In this document: piece by piece, positions 30,882 through 39,224 of the stretch
Layout: the number at the start of each line of letters is the position of its first letter
Position numbering within the stretch: position 1 is the first letter of the stretch
Assembly (NCBI RefSeq): GCF_000341265.1
Contig: NZ_ANAE01000151.1
Span: forward strand, 11,277 to 59,869
Length of the DNA: 48,593 nucleotides
Reading direction: 5' to 3'
Source of the DNA: Nocardiopsis prasina DSM 43845
Lineage (GTDB): Bacteria > Actinomycetota > Actinomycetes > Streptosporangiales > Streptosporangiaceae
The notes under the pieces: generated by a model
What the model was told of the DNA's origin: nothing
Seen by the model: only the letters and a program-made list of their open reading frames with translations
Database searches by the model: none
Made by a program: the position numbers and the translations under genes

Positions 30882-31844
30882 TCAGGAGCGGGCGAGCGCG
30901 TCCACGCCGGTGAGCTCGGCCGACCACGCCCAGAGCCGTTCGGCCTGCTCGGGATCGCGGGCGTGGGCGGCCACCCCGGCCTCTCCCTGCTTGGTGTCGG
31001 CGGACTCGGGAGGTTCGGCGATGTCGCAGTTCTCGCAGTACACCCCGCCCAGGTCCGTGAGCCGCGGGGAGGTGGCCGCCCACACCTGGGTGGCGGCGCC
31101 CTGCTCGGGAGACTTGAAGACGGGGTCGACGATGTTGCCCTCCTCATCGATCCACCCCCGGTCCACCTGCTCCTGGGCGGTCATGTGCCGCTGGAGCGGG
31201 GTGAGGATGGCGCCCGGGTGCAGGGAGAAGGCCCGCACCCCATGCGCACTGCCGAGCCGGTCCAGGTGCATGGCGAAGAGGGCGTTGGCGGTCTTGGCCT
31301 GGCCATAGGCCAGCCAGCGGTCGTAGCCCCGCTCGAACCACGGATCGTCCCAGCGGATGCCGGAGGCGTGGTGTGCGGCGGAGGACACCGAGACCACCCG
31401 GGTTCCGTCGGTGAGCCGGTCCCACAGATGGTTGACCAGGGCGAAGTGCCCCAGGTGGTTGACGGCGAACTGGGCCTCCCAGCCGGGCCCGACCACAGTG
31501 TGCGGGCTGGCCATGATTCCGGCGCTGTTGATCACCAGGTCGATCCGGTCGTGCGGGAAGGAGGCGGCGAAGGCCCGCACGCTGTCCAGGTCGGCCAGGT
31601 CCAGCGCGGCGGTCTCGGCGCCGGGGATCGTCGCCAGGGCCTCCTGGGAGAGTTCGGGCCTGCGCGCCGGGACGACCACGCGGGCGCCCGCCCCCGCGAG
31701 GGCCCGCGTGGTCTCCAGGCCGATTCCCGAGTAGCCACCGGTCACCAGTGCGACCCGTCCGGTGAGGTCGATGCCGTCGAGGACGTCGGCCGCGGTGCTT
31801 CGCATGCCGAATCCGGACCCGATCCTGCTCTGTTTCGTGGTCAT
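30882..31844 (-). CDS. short-chain dehydrogenase/reductase
   Basis: 320 residues. ALVTGGYSGIGLETTRALAG is the NAD(P) motif (TGxxxGxG), followed by VINSAGIMA (conserved Asn), SVSSAAHH (catalytic Ser) and YGQAKTANALFAMHL (catalytic Tyr and Lys). The pattern and length resemble the retinol-dehydrogenase/WW-oxidoreductase-like group common in actinomycetes. The ATG at 31844 starts the conserved protein; there is no ribosome site, and the predicted mRNA start coincides with it, so the message may be leaderless. A MerR-type promoter lies directly upstream. Substrate unknown. Confidence 0.9.
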   Translation of the reverse strand: MTTKQSRIGSGFGMRSTAADVLDGIDLTGRVALVTGGYSGIGLETTRALAGAGARVVVPARRPELSQEALATIPGAETAALDLADLDSVRAFAASFPHDRIDLVINSAGIMASPHTVVGPGWEAQFAVNHLGHFALVNHLWDRLTDGTRVVSVSSAAHHASGIRWDDPWFERGYDRWLAYGQAKTANALFAMHLDRLGSAHGVRAFSLHPGAILTPLQRHMTAQEQVDRGWIDEEGNIVDPVFKSPEQGAATQVWAATSPRLTDLGGVYCENCDIAEPPESADTKQGEAGVAAHARDPEQAERLWAWSAELTGVDALARS

Positions 31845-31851
31845 GCGGCTC

Positions 31852-31882
31852 ACGCTAGGACCTGGAGCGCACTCCAGGTCAA
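31852..31882 (-). promoter_or_regulatory. MerR-type promoter with 22-bp dyad in a 19-bp spacer
   Basis: On the minus strand, -35 TTGACC (31882-31877) and -10 TAGCGT (31857-31852) are 19 bases apart instead of 17. The perfect palindrome GACCTGGAG-TGCG-CTCCAGGTC (31880-31859) fills the spacer. An over-long spacer filled by a dyad is the hallmark of promoters activated by MerR-family proteins, which untwist the DNA. The transcription start would coincide with the SDR start codon. Confidence 0.8.
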
Positions 31883-32508
31883 ATCTCACGCGCCGACACC
31901 CGCGCCGGGCCGCCACCCCGATGTGCTTGGGAGCCGCGCCCGGGAGGAACCCTGCCCGGTGCGCGTGCGGTTCCCGGGAAGCCGGAAGGGCCCAGCGGGT
32001 CCGGAGGTTGTCCACAGGCCCGGACCCAGGGCTTGTGGCGGGTCGCGGGCTCCCGGAGGATCGAAGGTGGAGAGCGATCCAGGGGGTGGTGCGGGGTGTG
32101 GCAGGCGGTGCGGTGGACGTGGGAACAGCTCTGGCGGTGGATACGGGGGCGGGCCCGGAAGCCGGGATGGGCGGGTGCGGTGGAGCGGGGCCCCGACGGA
32201 AGTACGCCGGCGGTGACCTGGGGCCACCACCGGCGCCGCTCTTCCATGAGTAGTCCTGTGAACCTCCGCCCGGTCGGGAGGTCGGTCTCAGGCCCCTGGC
32301 CGGAGTCGCGGCCGATCGCGCCCCTTCGGCAGTGGTCCTCCCGAAGAGGGAGAGCAGGAGCCACCTGCTGAGGGGGACGGCCCGATGTGTGGTCGGCCTG
32401 AAGCGATGGGGGAAGGGTTTCCCTTGGGAGTGGACAGCCCGTCCTGACCAGTGGCCTTCTTGGGTGGCTCGTCCTTGGGCCCGTCCTTGGGCCGTCCGGT
32501 CGGCCGGG
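31883..32508. other. intergenic region between SDR promoter and ABC permease, no gene seen
   Basis: About 630 bases. Several short frames are open because of high GC, but none has a ribosome site and a recognisable product. It holds a DnaA-box-like TTGTCCACA at 32008-32016 and a 12-base direct repeat CGTCCTTGGGCC near 32469-32495, just past the permease stop. Confidence 0.4.
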
Positions 32509-34167
32509 TCAGGAGCCGGTGGGTTTGATGTCCACGTTGGTGGCCAGCGCCCCGCGCTCCAGTTGGTCCAGCAGGCCTCCGCCGGACCCGGCAGCGGCCT
32601 GAGCCGCGACTGCCTTGCCGTAGCGGATGCGGGTGAAGGTCTCGGGCAGCCGCTTCTCCAGACGTTGGTGGGCGGACCTGCCCAGCAGCCAGGCGGCCAG
32701 AGCCCCGTTGGCCAGCGCCACCGGAACGGCCAGCCAGGGCACGCCCTGGACACCCGCCCACACGAGGGTTCCGAGGGCGGGGGCCGACAGCAACGGCAGG
32801 GCGACCAGGCTGATCCACACCTGGATCTGGTTGTCACCGGCGTCGTTGGCGTCCACCCGCAGGTGCGGGTCCACCCCCGGGGTGACAGCCACCACCGACA
32901 GCAGGAGCGTCAGCCCGGCGGTCACCCCCAGGAACACCACCAGGCCCGACACCACGTACGGAACTGCCCAGTACGCTCCGGAGGCGACCACGGCCACCAG
33001 GCTCAACGCCGCCGATGACGGGCCCGCGAGCAGGGCGAACGCGATCTGTCTGCCCCGCACGTCGGCGCGGAGGGTGTCGCGTCCCTGGCCGACCACGGTC
33101 AGCCACAGGGCGGTGCCGTCGTGCCCGTACATGTTGGCGCCTCCCAAGCCGATCACGAGGAGGGCCGCCACACCCGCGAAGGGAGCGATCTGTGGCAGGG
33201 GACCGATCAGCCCGAACACCCCGATGATCAGACCCGTCCACAGGGCGGCGCGGAGTTCCAGGCCGCGCCACGGGTCCCGCCACCACTGACGCAGCTCCTT
33301 GCCGACCACCGCGCCCAGCGGGGTGTCCGGCAGGAACGAACGACCGCCGAGCAGTACCCGCGAGCCCAGCGGCCGCGACCGTCTCCGCACACCGCGGGGG
33401 GCCACGCTCGGAGCCAGCAAGCGCACGGTGACCAGCACCGTCACCAGGGTCAGCGCGCCGAGTGCGCCCAGCCAACCGAAGGCCGCCCCCCACGACCCCG
33501 CGGCGGCCGCGTCCACCGCCAGCACCGGCCAGGAGGTCGGCACCACGGACAGCACGGTCAGGACCGTGCCCTGGAGCCCTTCCCGGGACAGGCTCGACAC
33601 GGCCGAGAACGCTGGCTGGACCACCATCCACCCGAAGAAGAGTCCGGCCAGGATCAGGCCCCATTGCAGGGAGGCGATCTCCATCCCGATCCGGCTGTGC
33701 ATGGCCGCGCCCAACGCCCGGAACACCAGGCGCGACAGCGACACCATGAGCACCAGCAGCGCCAGCATGCCGAGCAGTCCCAGGAACAGCGCGGCCGGAT
33801 CCGAGGCCCACGCGTGCCAGGCGACCGTCGCCGTGGCCACCAGGGTGAGCAGTGGGCCCGTGCCGACGAACGCCGTCGCCAGCAGCCCGGCACCCACCCG
33901 GTTCCGGTCCAGGGGAAGCAGGGTGAAGTACTGCGCTCTCAGCACCCCCACCCCGTTGGTGATCGTGGGGCCGAGCAGCCATCCGCCGGCCCAGACCGCG
34001 AGGGCCAGCATGAGCAGTCCCGACCGGACCTGGTCGGAGGTGGCCGCCACCGCCAGGTACCAGGTCAGTGCGACCCCCAGGGCGATCATCACCAGGGAGA
34101 GGAACCTCGTGCCGACGGAGCTGTGCCGTCCCAGGGTGATCTTGAGGCGAATCAGGAGTTCAACCAC
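32509..34167 (-). CDS. ABC transporter permease (ABC-2-like, about 12 TM)
   Basis: This 552-residue, very hydrophobic protein has around twelve predicted membrane segments, for example FLSLVMIALGVALTWYLAVAA near 24-45 and LLGMLALLVLMVSLSRLVF. The C-terminus NVDIKPTGS is cytosolic. No ATPase motifs are present. GTG 34167 follows GGAGGGGGA and overlaps the end of the ATPase gene by 16 bases, so the two are coupled and form an exporter. Divergence from a two-component system gives a common bacterial arrangement in which the sensor controls the exporter. Substrate unknown. Confidence 0.88.
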   Translation of the reverse strand: MVELLIRLKITLGRHSSVGTRFLSLVMIALGVALTWYLAVAATSDQVRSGLLMLALAVWAGGWLLGPTITNGVGVLRAQYFTLLPLDRNRVGAGLLATAFVGTGPLLTLVATATVAWHAWASDPAALFLGLLGMLALLVLMVSLSRLVFRALGAAMHSRIGMEIASLQWGLILAGLFFGWMVVQPAFSAVSSLSREGLQGTVLTVLSVVPTSWPVLAVDAAAAGSWGAAFGWLGALGALTLVTVLVTVRLLAPSVAPRGVRRRSRPLGSRVLLGGRSFLPDTPLGAVVGKELRQWWRDPWRGLELRAALWTGLIIGVFGLIGPLPQIAPFAGVAALLVIGLGGANMYGHDGTALWLTVVGQGRDTLRADVRGRQIAFALLAGPSSAALSLVAVVASGAYWAVPYVVSGLVVFLGVTAGLTLLLSVVAVTPGVDPHLRVDANDAGDNQIQVWISLVALPLLSAPALGTLVWAGVQGVPWLAVPVALANGALAAWLLGRSAHQRLEKRLPETFTRIRYGKAVAAQAAAGSGGGLLDQLERGALATNVDIKPTGS

Positions 34168-34928
34168 GCCAGATCCCCCTCCCCGACCTCGCGGGCCCCG
34201 ACCAGACGGACGAAGGTGTCCTCCAGGGTCGCGTCCGCGCCCCGGACCTCACCGAGCGTGCCGTCCGCCAGCACGCGCCCCTCCGCGATGATCGCCACCC
34301 GGTCGGTGAGCTGCTCCACCAGGGCCATCACGTGGCTGGAGATCACCACGGTGCCGCCACCGTCGGTGAACCGGCGCAGGATCGCCGTCAGCACCCGCGC
34401 CGAGACCGGGTCCACCGCCTCGTACGGCTCGTCCAGGACCAGCACGTCCGGGGCGTGCAGCAGCGCGGTGGCCAGGCCGATCTTCTTGCGCATACCGGTG
34501 GAGAACTCAGCGACCAGCACGCCGTCGCGCTCCGCGCCGTCCAGTTCGAGGACCTGGAGCAGTTCCTCCGCGCGGGTCCGGGTGACGTCGCGGGGCAGGC
34601 CGCGCAGCCGCCCCCAGTAGTCGAGCAGTTCGCCTCCGGTGAGCCGTTCCGGCAGGGAGAGGCCGTCCGGAAGCACGCCCATCCGTTGCTTGGCCTCGAC
34701 CGGGTCCCGCCACACGTCCACGCCGAGGACCCTGGCGGTGCCGGAGTCCGGGCGCAGCAGACCTACGGCCATCGACAACGAGGTGGTCTTGCCCGCGCCG
34801 TTGGGGCCGACCAGGCCCAGCGTGGCGCCGCGCGGGACGGCGATGCTGACGTCGTCAGCCGCCCGCGTCTCGTTGAAGGTCTTGGTGAGTCCGTCCAGTT
34901 CGAGGGCTGGAACGTCGTCGCTAGTCAT
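34152..34928 (-). CDS. ABC transporter ATP-binding protein
   Basis: 258 residues of the drug/peptide-exporter ATPase group (CcmA/NatA-like). Walker A GPNGAGKTT, signature FSTGMRKKIGLATALLHAP, Walker B VLVLDEPYEAVDP and the switch VVISSHVM are in order. The second half ends with RGADATLEDTFVRLVG, typical of exporters with separate permeases. I chose the ATG at 34928 with GGAG upstream; codons further upstream encode an unconserved tail. It is the first gene of the exporter operon, 169 bases from the divergent sensor-kinase gene. Confidence 0.93.
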   Translation of the reverse strand: MTSDDVPALELDGLTKTFNETRAADDVSIAVPRGATLGLVGPNGAGKTTSLSMAVGLLRPDSGTARVLGVDVWRDPVEAKQRMGVLPDGLSLPERLTGGELLDYWGRLRGLPRDVTRTRAEELLQVLELDGAERDGVLVAEFSTGMRKKIGLATALLHAPDVLVLDEPYEAVDPVSARVLTAILRRFTDGGGTVVISSHVMALVEQLTDRVAIIAEGRVLADGTLGEVRGADATLEDTFVRLVGAREVGEGDLAWLNS

Positions 34929-35097
34929 GCTGCCCATACTCCGGGAACGCCGTCCGGTTCGCATCGGTCAACCGGACAGACCCGCTGGCCGGGTGGCCAG
35001 CATGAGCACGCCACACCTGGCCTGGTGATCGAGGTGCCCGGCGGACACGTCGTTCTAGGCTGGAATCCGGCCAGGACGTGACAGTGGGGAGGGGTGC

Positions 35098-36336
35098 ATG
35101 GAGCCGAGTCGCCGCAGCCGCCGCGACCTCGTGGTGGACATCCTCCTCGTGGTGTTCGCGGGCGTGTTCGGGCTGGTGTCCTACGCGGGCTACGCGGCGG
35201 ACCTGCACCCGACCGACCGGGTACCCGCGTGGGTCCTCTGGCTGGACCTGGCCTGCCTCCCGCTGGGCTGCCTGGCCCTGTGGTGGCGGCGGGACCGCCC
35301 GCTGGCCGTGGCGCTGGTCATCGTCCTGCTCGCCTCGTTCTCCACCTCGGTGATCGGCGCGCTGACGGTGTCCATCATCGGGCTGGCCGTCTACCGCCCC
35401 CTGCCACAGGCGGTGCTGGGGGCCTTCCTGGCCGTGGTCCTCGGCCTGCCCTGGGTCGCGCTGGTGCCCGACACCACCGGCGACTCCGTCGTCACCGCGA
35501 TCGTCATCCTGGTGTTGATGAGCGCCTACGTGGCGTGGGGTGCGGCCATCCGCTCCCGCAGGCGACTGGTCGAGCGGTTGCGGGAGGACGTGCGCCGCGA
35601 ACGCGAACTGAGGGAGGAACGGTTGGCCGCCGCCCGGGTGGACGAACGTCGCAGGATCGCCCGCGAGATGCACGACGTGGTCGCCCACCGCATGTCCCTG
35701 CTGTCCGTGCACGCCGGGGCGCTGGCCTTCCGCACCGAACGGGCGGAGACCGGGGAGGCGGAGCCGCTCAAGGCCGCGGAGGTGGGCTCCGCGGTCCGGG
35801 TCATCCGCGACAACGCGCACCGGGTCCTGGACGAACTCGGCGACATCCTCACCGTGCTGCGCTCGGGTGACCTGTCCGGGGAGGACGAGGGCACCCACCA
35901 GCCCCGGCTCACGGACGTCGCACGGCTGGTGGCGGAGGCCGTCGACGCGGGGGAGAAGGTCTCCTACACCTCTGACCTGCCCGAGGGCGTCGAACCCCGG
36001 GACCAGGTCAGGCGCACCGCCTACCGGGTGGTGCAGGAGGGGCTGACCAACACCCGCAAACACGCCCCGGGGGCCAAGGTCTCGGTCACGGTGACCGGCG
36101 CCCCGGGCCGTGAACTGGTGATCGTGGTCAGCAACGTACTACCGATCGGCAGGGCCGAGAGCGAGATCCCCGGCGCCGGGGCCGGACTGGCGGGGCTGGC
36201 CGAACGGGTGCACCTGGACGGAGGGCGCTTGAGACACGGTCCCTCCCGTGGCCGCTTCCGGTTGACCGCCGTGCTGCCCTGGCACGTGGACCAGCCCACG
36301 AGGCCCGCCGATGACCGTGGCCGGAAGGTGTCATAG
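35098..36336 (+). CDS. NarL-type sensor histidine kinase
   Basis: 412 residues: about five N-terminal membrane helices (residues 12 to about 155), a HisKA_3 dimerisation helix RRRIAREMHDVVAHRMSLLSVHAG with the phosphorylated His in MHDVVAH, and a C-terminal HATPase with RVVQEGLTNTRKHAPGA as N-box. There is almost no extracellular domain, so it probably senses membrane stress or a lipophilic ligand. GGGAGGGG precedes ATG 35098. Its stop TAG shares a base with the GTG of the response-regulator gene. Divergent from the ABC exporter, which is the likely target. Confidence 0.93.
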   Translation: MEPSRRSRRDLVVDILLVVFAGVFGLVSYAGYAADLHPTDRVPAWVLWLDLACLPLGCLALWWRRDRPLAVALVIVLLASFSTSVIGALTVSIIGLAVYRPLPQAVLGAFLAVVLGLPWVALVPDTTGDSVVTAIVILVLMSAYVAWGAAIRSRRRLVERLREDVRRERELREERLAAARVDERRRIAREMHDVVAHRMSLLSVHAGALAFRTERAETGEAEPLKAAEVGSAVRVIRDNAHRVLDELGDILTVLRSGDLSGEDEGTHQPRLTDVARLVAEAVDAGEKVSYTSDLPEGVEPRDQVRRTAYRVVQEGLTNTRKHAPGAKVSVTVTGAPGRELVIVVSNVLPIGRAESEIPGAGAGLAGLAERVHLDGGRLRHGPSRGRFRLTAVLPWHVDQPTRPADDRGRKVS

Positions 36337-37049
36337 TGGAGCCCGTGAACGCTCCGGTCCGGGTCCTGCTCGTGGACGACGACGCCCTGGTACGCGCCGG
36401 TCTGCGCCTGATGCTCTCCGGAGGCGGCGACATCGAGGTCGTGGGCGAGGCCGACGACGGCTCCCAGGTGGCGGCCGCCGTGGCCGAGCACCGTCCGGAC
36501 GTGGTCCTCATGGACGTGCGCATGCCGGGGGTCGACGGTATCGCCGCCACCGAGCAGCTGAGAACGGGGCTGTCGGATGGAACGCCCCGGTTCCCGGGAC
36601 CGCAGGTGCTGGTGCTGACCACCTTCGACGCCGACGCCACCGTCGTGCGGGCCCTGCGCGCGGGCGCCGCCGGATACCTGCTCAAGCACACGGACCCGGC
36701 GCGGATCGTCGAGGCCGTGCGCCGCGCCGCGCTGGGCGAACCGGTGCTGTCACCGAGCGTGGCCCGCGCGCTGATGGACCGGGTGGCCGGGATCGACCAG
36801 GTGGAGCGTTCCGAGGCTCCCACGCGCCGTGATCGCGCCCGGGCCCGGTTGGCGCTGCTCACCGAGAGGGAACGGGATGTGGCCGAGGCAGTGACCGAGG
36901 GGCTCTCCAACGCGGAGATCGCGGATCGCCTGTTCATGTCCATGGGCACCGTCAAGGCACACGTGTCCAGTGCGCTGACCAAGCTGGACCTGTCGGGCCG
37001 CATCCAGTTGGCCCTGCTCACTCATGACGCTCGGGACCTCGAGGGCTGA
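36336..37049 (+). CDS. NarL/FixJ-family response regulator
   Basis: 237 residues: a receiver domain with DDD after the first strand, phospho-acceptor Asp in VVLMDVRMPG, Thr in VLTTFD and Lys in YLLKHTDP, then a LuxR-type helix-turn-helix LTERERDVAEAVTEGLSNAEIADRLFMSMGTVKAHVSS. GTG 36336 overlaps the kinase stop by one base and has GGAAGGTG upstream. It is the cognate partner of the preceding kinase and probably regulates the divergent ABC exporter. Confidence 0.94.
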   Translation: MEPVNAPVRVLLVDDDALVRAGLRLMLSGGGDIEVVGEADDGSQVAAAVAEHRPDVVLMDVRMPGVDGIAATEQLRTGLSDGTPRFPGPQVLVLTTFDADATVVRALRAGAAGYLLKHTDPARIVEAVRRAALGEPVLSPSVARALMDRVAGIDQVERSEAPTRRDRARARLALLTERERDVAEAVTEGLSNAEIADRLFMSMGTVKAHVSSALTKLDLSGRIQLALLTHDARDLEG

Positions 37050-37071
37050 GCGGCCGGTTCTCTCGGCGCCT

Positions 37072-37647
37072 TCAGGCCGCGGCGGCGGTGGCCATCGCGG
37101 CGGCCAGGGCGGCGGACTCCTCCTCGCCGGGCAGCGGAAGGTCGGTGGCCAGACGCGCCATGATCATTCCGGAGAGCAGGTCGGCGACGAGCCGGGCCCG
37201 CTCCGTTCCGGGGATCTCACCGCGCTCCACCGCGCGCTCCAGCAGCGCGGTGACCAGCTCCAGACGTCGGTTGAGGAGCCCGCGGATGATCACCGCGCCC
37301 GGTTGTTCCCGCAGCGCCGCCACGAGGGCGTGTCTGGCCAGCGTCTGCGTGGCCTGCTCCTCGAACACCCGGTACACGGCGCGGACGGCGGCGGTCAGGT
37401 CGCCGGTGAGGGAGCCGGTGTCGGGGACCTCGATCCGGTCGATCGTGATCTGCTCGGCGGCGGCCAGGAGAAGTTCCTCCTTGGTGGCGTATCGCCGGAA
37501 CACGCTGGTCCGGCCGACCCCCGCGCGTTCGGCGACCTCGTCGAAGGTCAGCTCGAACCCGCGTTCCCGGAGCAGCCCCACCGTGGCCCGCCGGATGGCC
37601 TCGTCCACGGCGGGATCGGGGCGGCGGCCACCGCGTCCCTTGCGCAT
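37072..37647 (-). CDS. TetR-family repressor of the adjacent flavin hydroxylase
   Basis: 191 residues. The DNA-binding domain is DEAIRRATVGLLRERGFELTFDEVAERAGVGRTSVFRRYATKEELLLAAA. The ATG at 37647 has AGAGGT just upstream. It is divergent from a flavin hydroxylase gene, with a 30-bp perfect palindrome over the promoter between them, so it very likely represses that gene and itself until a substrate-like ligand binds. Confidence 0.9.
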   Translation of the reverse strand: MRKGRGGRRPDPAVDEAIRRATVGLLRERGFELTFDEVAERAGVGRTSVFRRYATKEELLLAAAEQITIDRIEVPDTGSLTGDLTAAVRAVYRVFEEQATQTLARHALVAALREQPGAVIIRGLLNRRLELVTALLERAVERGEIPGTERARLVADLLSGMIMARLATDLPLPGEEESAALAAAMATAAAA

Positions 37648-37663
37648 TACCTCTCCCGGATTC

Positions 37664-37722
37664 TTGACAGTGATTCTGGTACTCGTAGTATCGATACTAC
37701 GAGTACCGGTATTGAGAGTACC
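37664..37722 (+). promoter_or_regulatory. promoter overlapped by a 30-bp perfect palindrome (TetR operator)
   Basis: -35 TTGACA (37664-37669) and -10 TAGTAT (37686-37691) are 16 bases apart, a near-consensus promoter towards the flavin hydroxylase. The perfect palindrome at 37678-37707 (half GGTACTCGTAGTATC) covers the -10 and the start region. A weaker related site, GGTATTGAGAGTACC, follows at 37708-37722. Such an arrangement gives tight repression. Confidence 0.85.
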
Positions 37723-37748
37723 GTTGAATCGCCGTAAGGAGAAACGGC

Positions 37749-39221
37749 ATGAGCGTCATCATCGTCGGGGCCGGGCCCACCGGTCTCATGCTCGCGGGGG
37801 ACCTCGCGGAGGCCGGGGCGGACGTCACCCTCCTGGAGAAGCGGGCCGAGGAATCCAACCTGACCCGTGCCTTCGCCCTGCACGCCCGCACCCTCGAACT
37901 CTTCGACATGCGCGGTATCGCCGACGAGATCGTCGACCAGGGCTTCGAGGTGTCCGGGGTCCGCGTGGACCTGGGAGGTGGGGAGACGGCCCTGGACCTG
38001 GACCACCCCGAAAGCCGGTTCAAGTACGTGCTGACCGTCGCGCAGGCGCGCACCGAGACACTCCTCCAACGCCGGGCCGAGGACCTGGGCGTGCGGATCC
38101 GCAGGGGAGCCGAGGTGGTGGGGCTCGAACAGGACGGTGACGGGGTCACCCTCAGCGTCCGAACCCGGGACGGAGCGCACACCGAACGCGCCTCCTACGT
38201 GGTGGGTGCGGACGGGGCGCACAGCGTCGTCCGCAGGTTGCTGGGAGTGGGGTTCAGCGGACGCAGCTACGACACCCACATCATCCTCGCCGACGTGCGC
38301 CCGGACCAGGAACTGCCTCCCGCGATCAACCCGTACATGGGAGCGGACGGTGTCGCCCTGCTGCCGCCCTACGGGGACGGCTGGTTCCGCGCCATCGTCT
38401 GGGACCGCAGCCGACAGGACGTACCCCTCGACCACCCGGTCAGCCTGGACGAGCTCAACGACTCCCTGCGGCGGATCACCGGCGGACGGGTCAGCGTCGC
38501 CGAGATGAGCTGGTCCACCCGTTTCCTCAGCGAACGCCGTCAGGCCGACCGCTACCGGGTCGGGCGGGTCCTGCTCGCCGGTGACGCCGCCCACGTGCAC
38601 TCGCCGATGGGCGCCATGGGTATGAACACCGGCATCCAGGACGCCGCCAACCTGGCCTGGAAGCTGGCCGCGCAGGAACGGGGGCGGGCCCCGACCTGGT
38701 TGCTCGACACCTACGAGGGGGAACGCCATCCGGTGGGCCGTCAGGCCCTGCGTGTCACCGACTTCGTCCAGCGCATGGCGGTGGCGCCCGCGCCGATCCG
38801 TGCCATCCGACCCCACGTGGTCCCGAGGCTCCTCCGCGTCCGCAGGTTCACCGCGGCGATGCGCAGGCTGATCTCCGGTCTGGGTGTGCGCTACGACCGG
38901 CCCCGCGAGGTGGAGGACTCGCCGTCGGTGGGCCGCCGCGTGGACGATCTGCCGTTGGTCCGCGCGGGGGAGCCGACCCGGCTGTACGAGCTGGTGGACC
39001 CCGCCCGGTTCACCCTGCTCGACACCACCGCGCAGGGGAGCGCAGCCGAGGCCGCCCAGCCCTGGGAGGACCGTGTCCTGTCCGTGCGTGTCCGGGGCGA
39101 CCTCCCCGAGGGCGCGGACGTGCTCCTCGTCCGGCCCGACGGGTACGTCGCCTGGAGCGGCGAACGCCCCGCCCCCGGTCAGGTCCGCCAGGTCCTCGCC
39201 GAGTGGACCGGCGCCCCCTGA
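37749..39221 (+). CDS. FAD-dependent aromatic hydroxylase (PheA/TfdB/rifampicin-monooxygenase-like)
   Basis: 490 residues with all class A flavin-hydroxylase motifs: GAGPTGLMLAG (7-17), VVGADGAHSVVRR in the middle, and LLAGDAAHVHSPMGAMGMNTGIQDAANLAWKLA. The C-terminal thioredoxin-like domain is present (RVRGDLPEGADVLLVRPDGYVAW). Relatives hydroxylate phenols, polyketide antibiotics or rifampicin. AAGGAG lies seven bases before ATG 37749. It is controlled by a strong promoter under a TetR operator and lies next to a MATE exporter, which suggests drug inactivation or catabolism of an aromatic. Substrate unknown. Confidence 0.9.
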   Translation: MSVIIVGAGPTGLMLAGDLAEAGADVTLLEKRAEESNLTRAFALHARTLELFDMRGIADEIVDQGFEVSGVRVDLGGGETALDLDHPESRFKYVLTVAQARTETLLQRRAEDLGVRIRRGAEVVGLEQDGDGVTLSVRTRDGAHTERASYVVGADGAHSVVRRLLGVGFSGRSYDTHIILADVRPDQELPPAINPYMGADGVALLPPYGDGWFRAIVWDRSRQDVPLDHPVSLDELNDSLRRITGGRVSVAEMSWSTRFLSERRQADRYRVGRVLLAGDAAHVHSPMGAMGMNTGIQDAANLAWKLAAQERGRAPTWLLDTYEGERHPVGRQALRVTDFVQRMAVAPAPIRAIRPHVVPRLLRVRRFTAAMRRLISGLGVRYDRPREVEDSPSVGRRVDDLPLVRAGEPTRLYELVDPARFTLLDTTAQGSAAEAAQPWEDRVLSVRVRGDLPEGADVLLVRPDGYVAWSGERPAPGQVRQVLAEWTGAP

Positions 39222-39224
39222 CCC

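Noticed and set aside
32288..32510. Lys/Pro-rich continuation of the ABC permease in a shifted frame after its stop
   Set aside because: It would need a frameshift at the natural C-terminus, and the sequence there is a short direct repeat; no evidence favours it.
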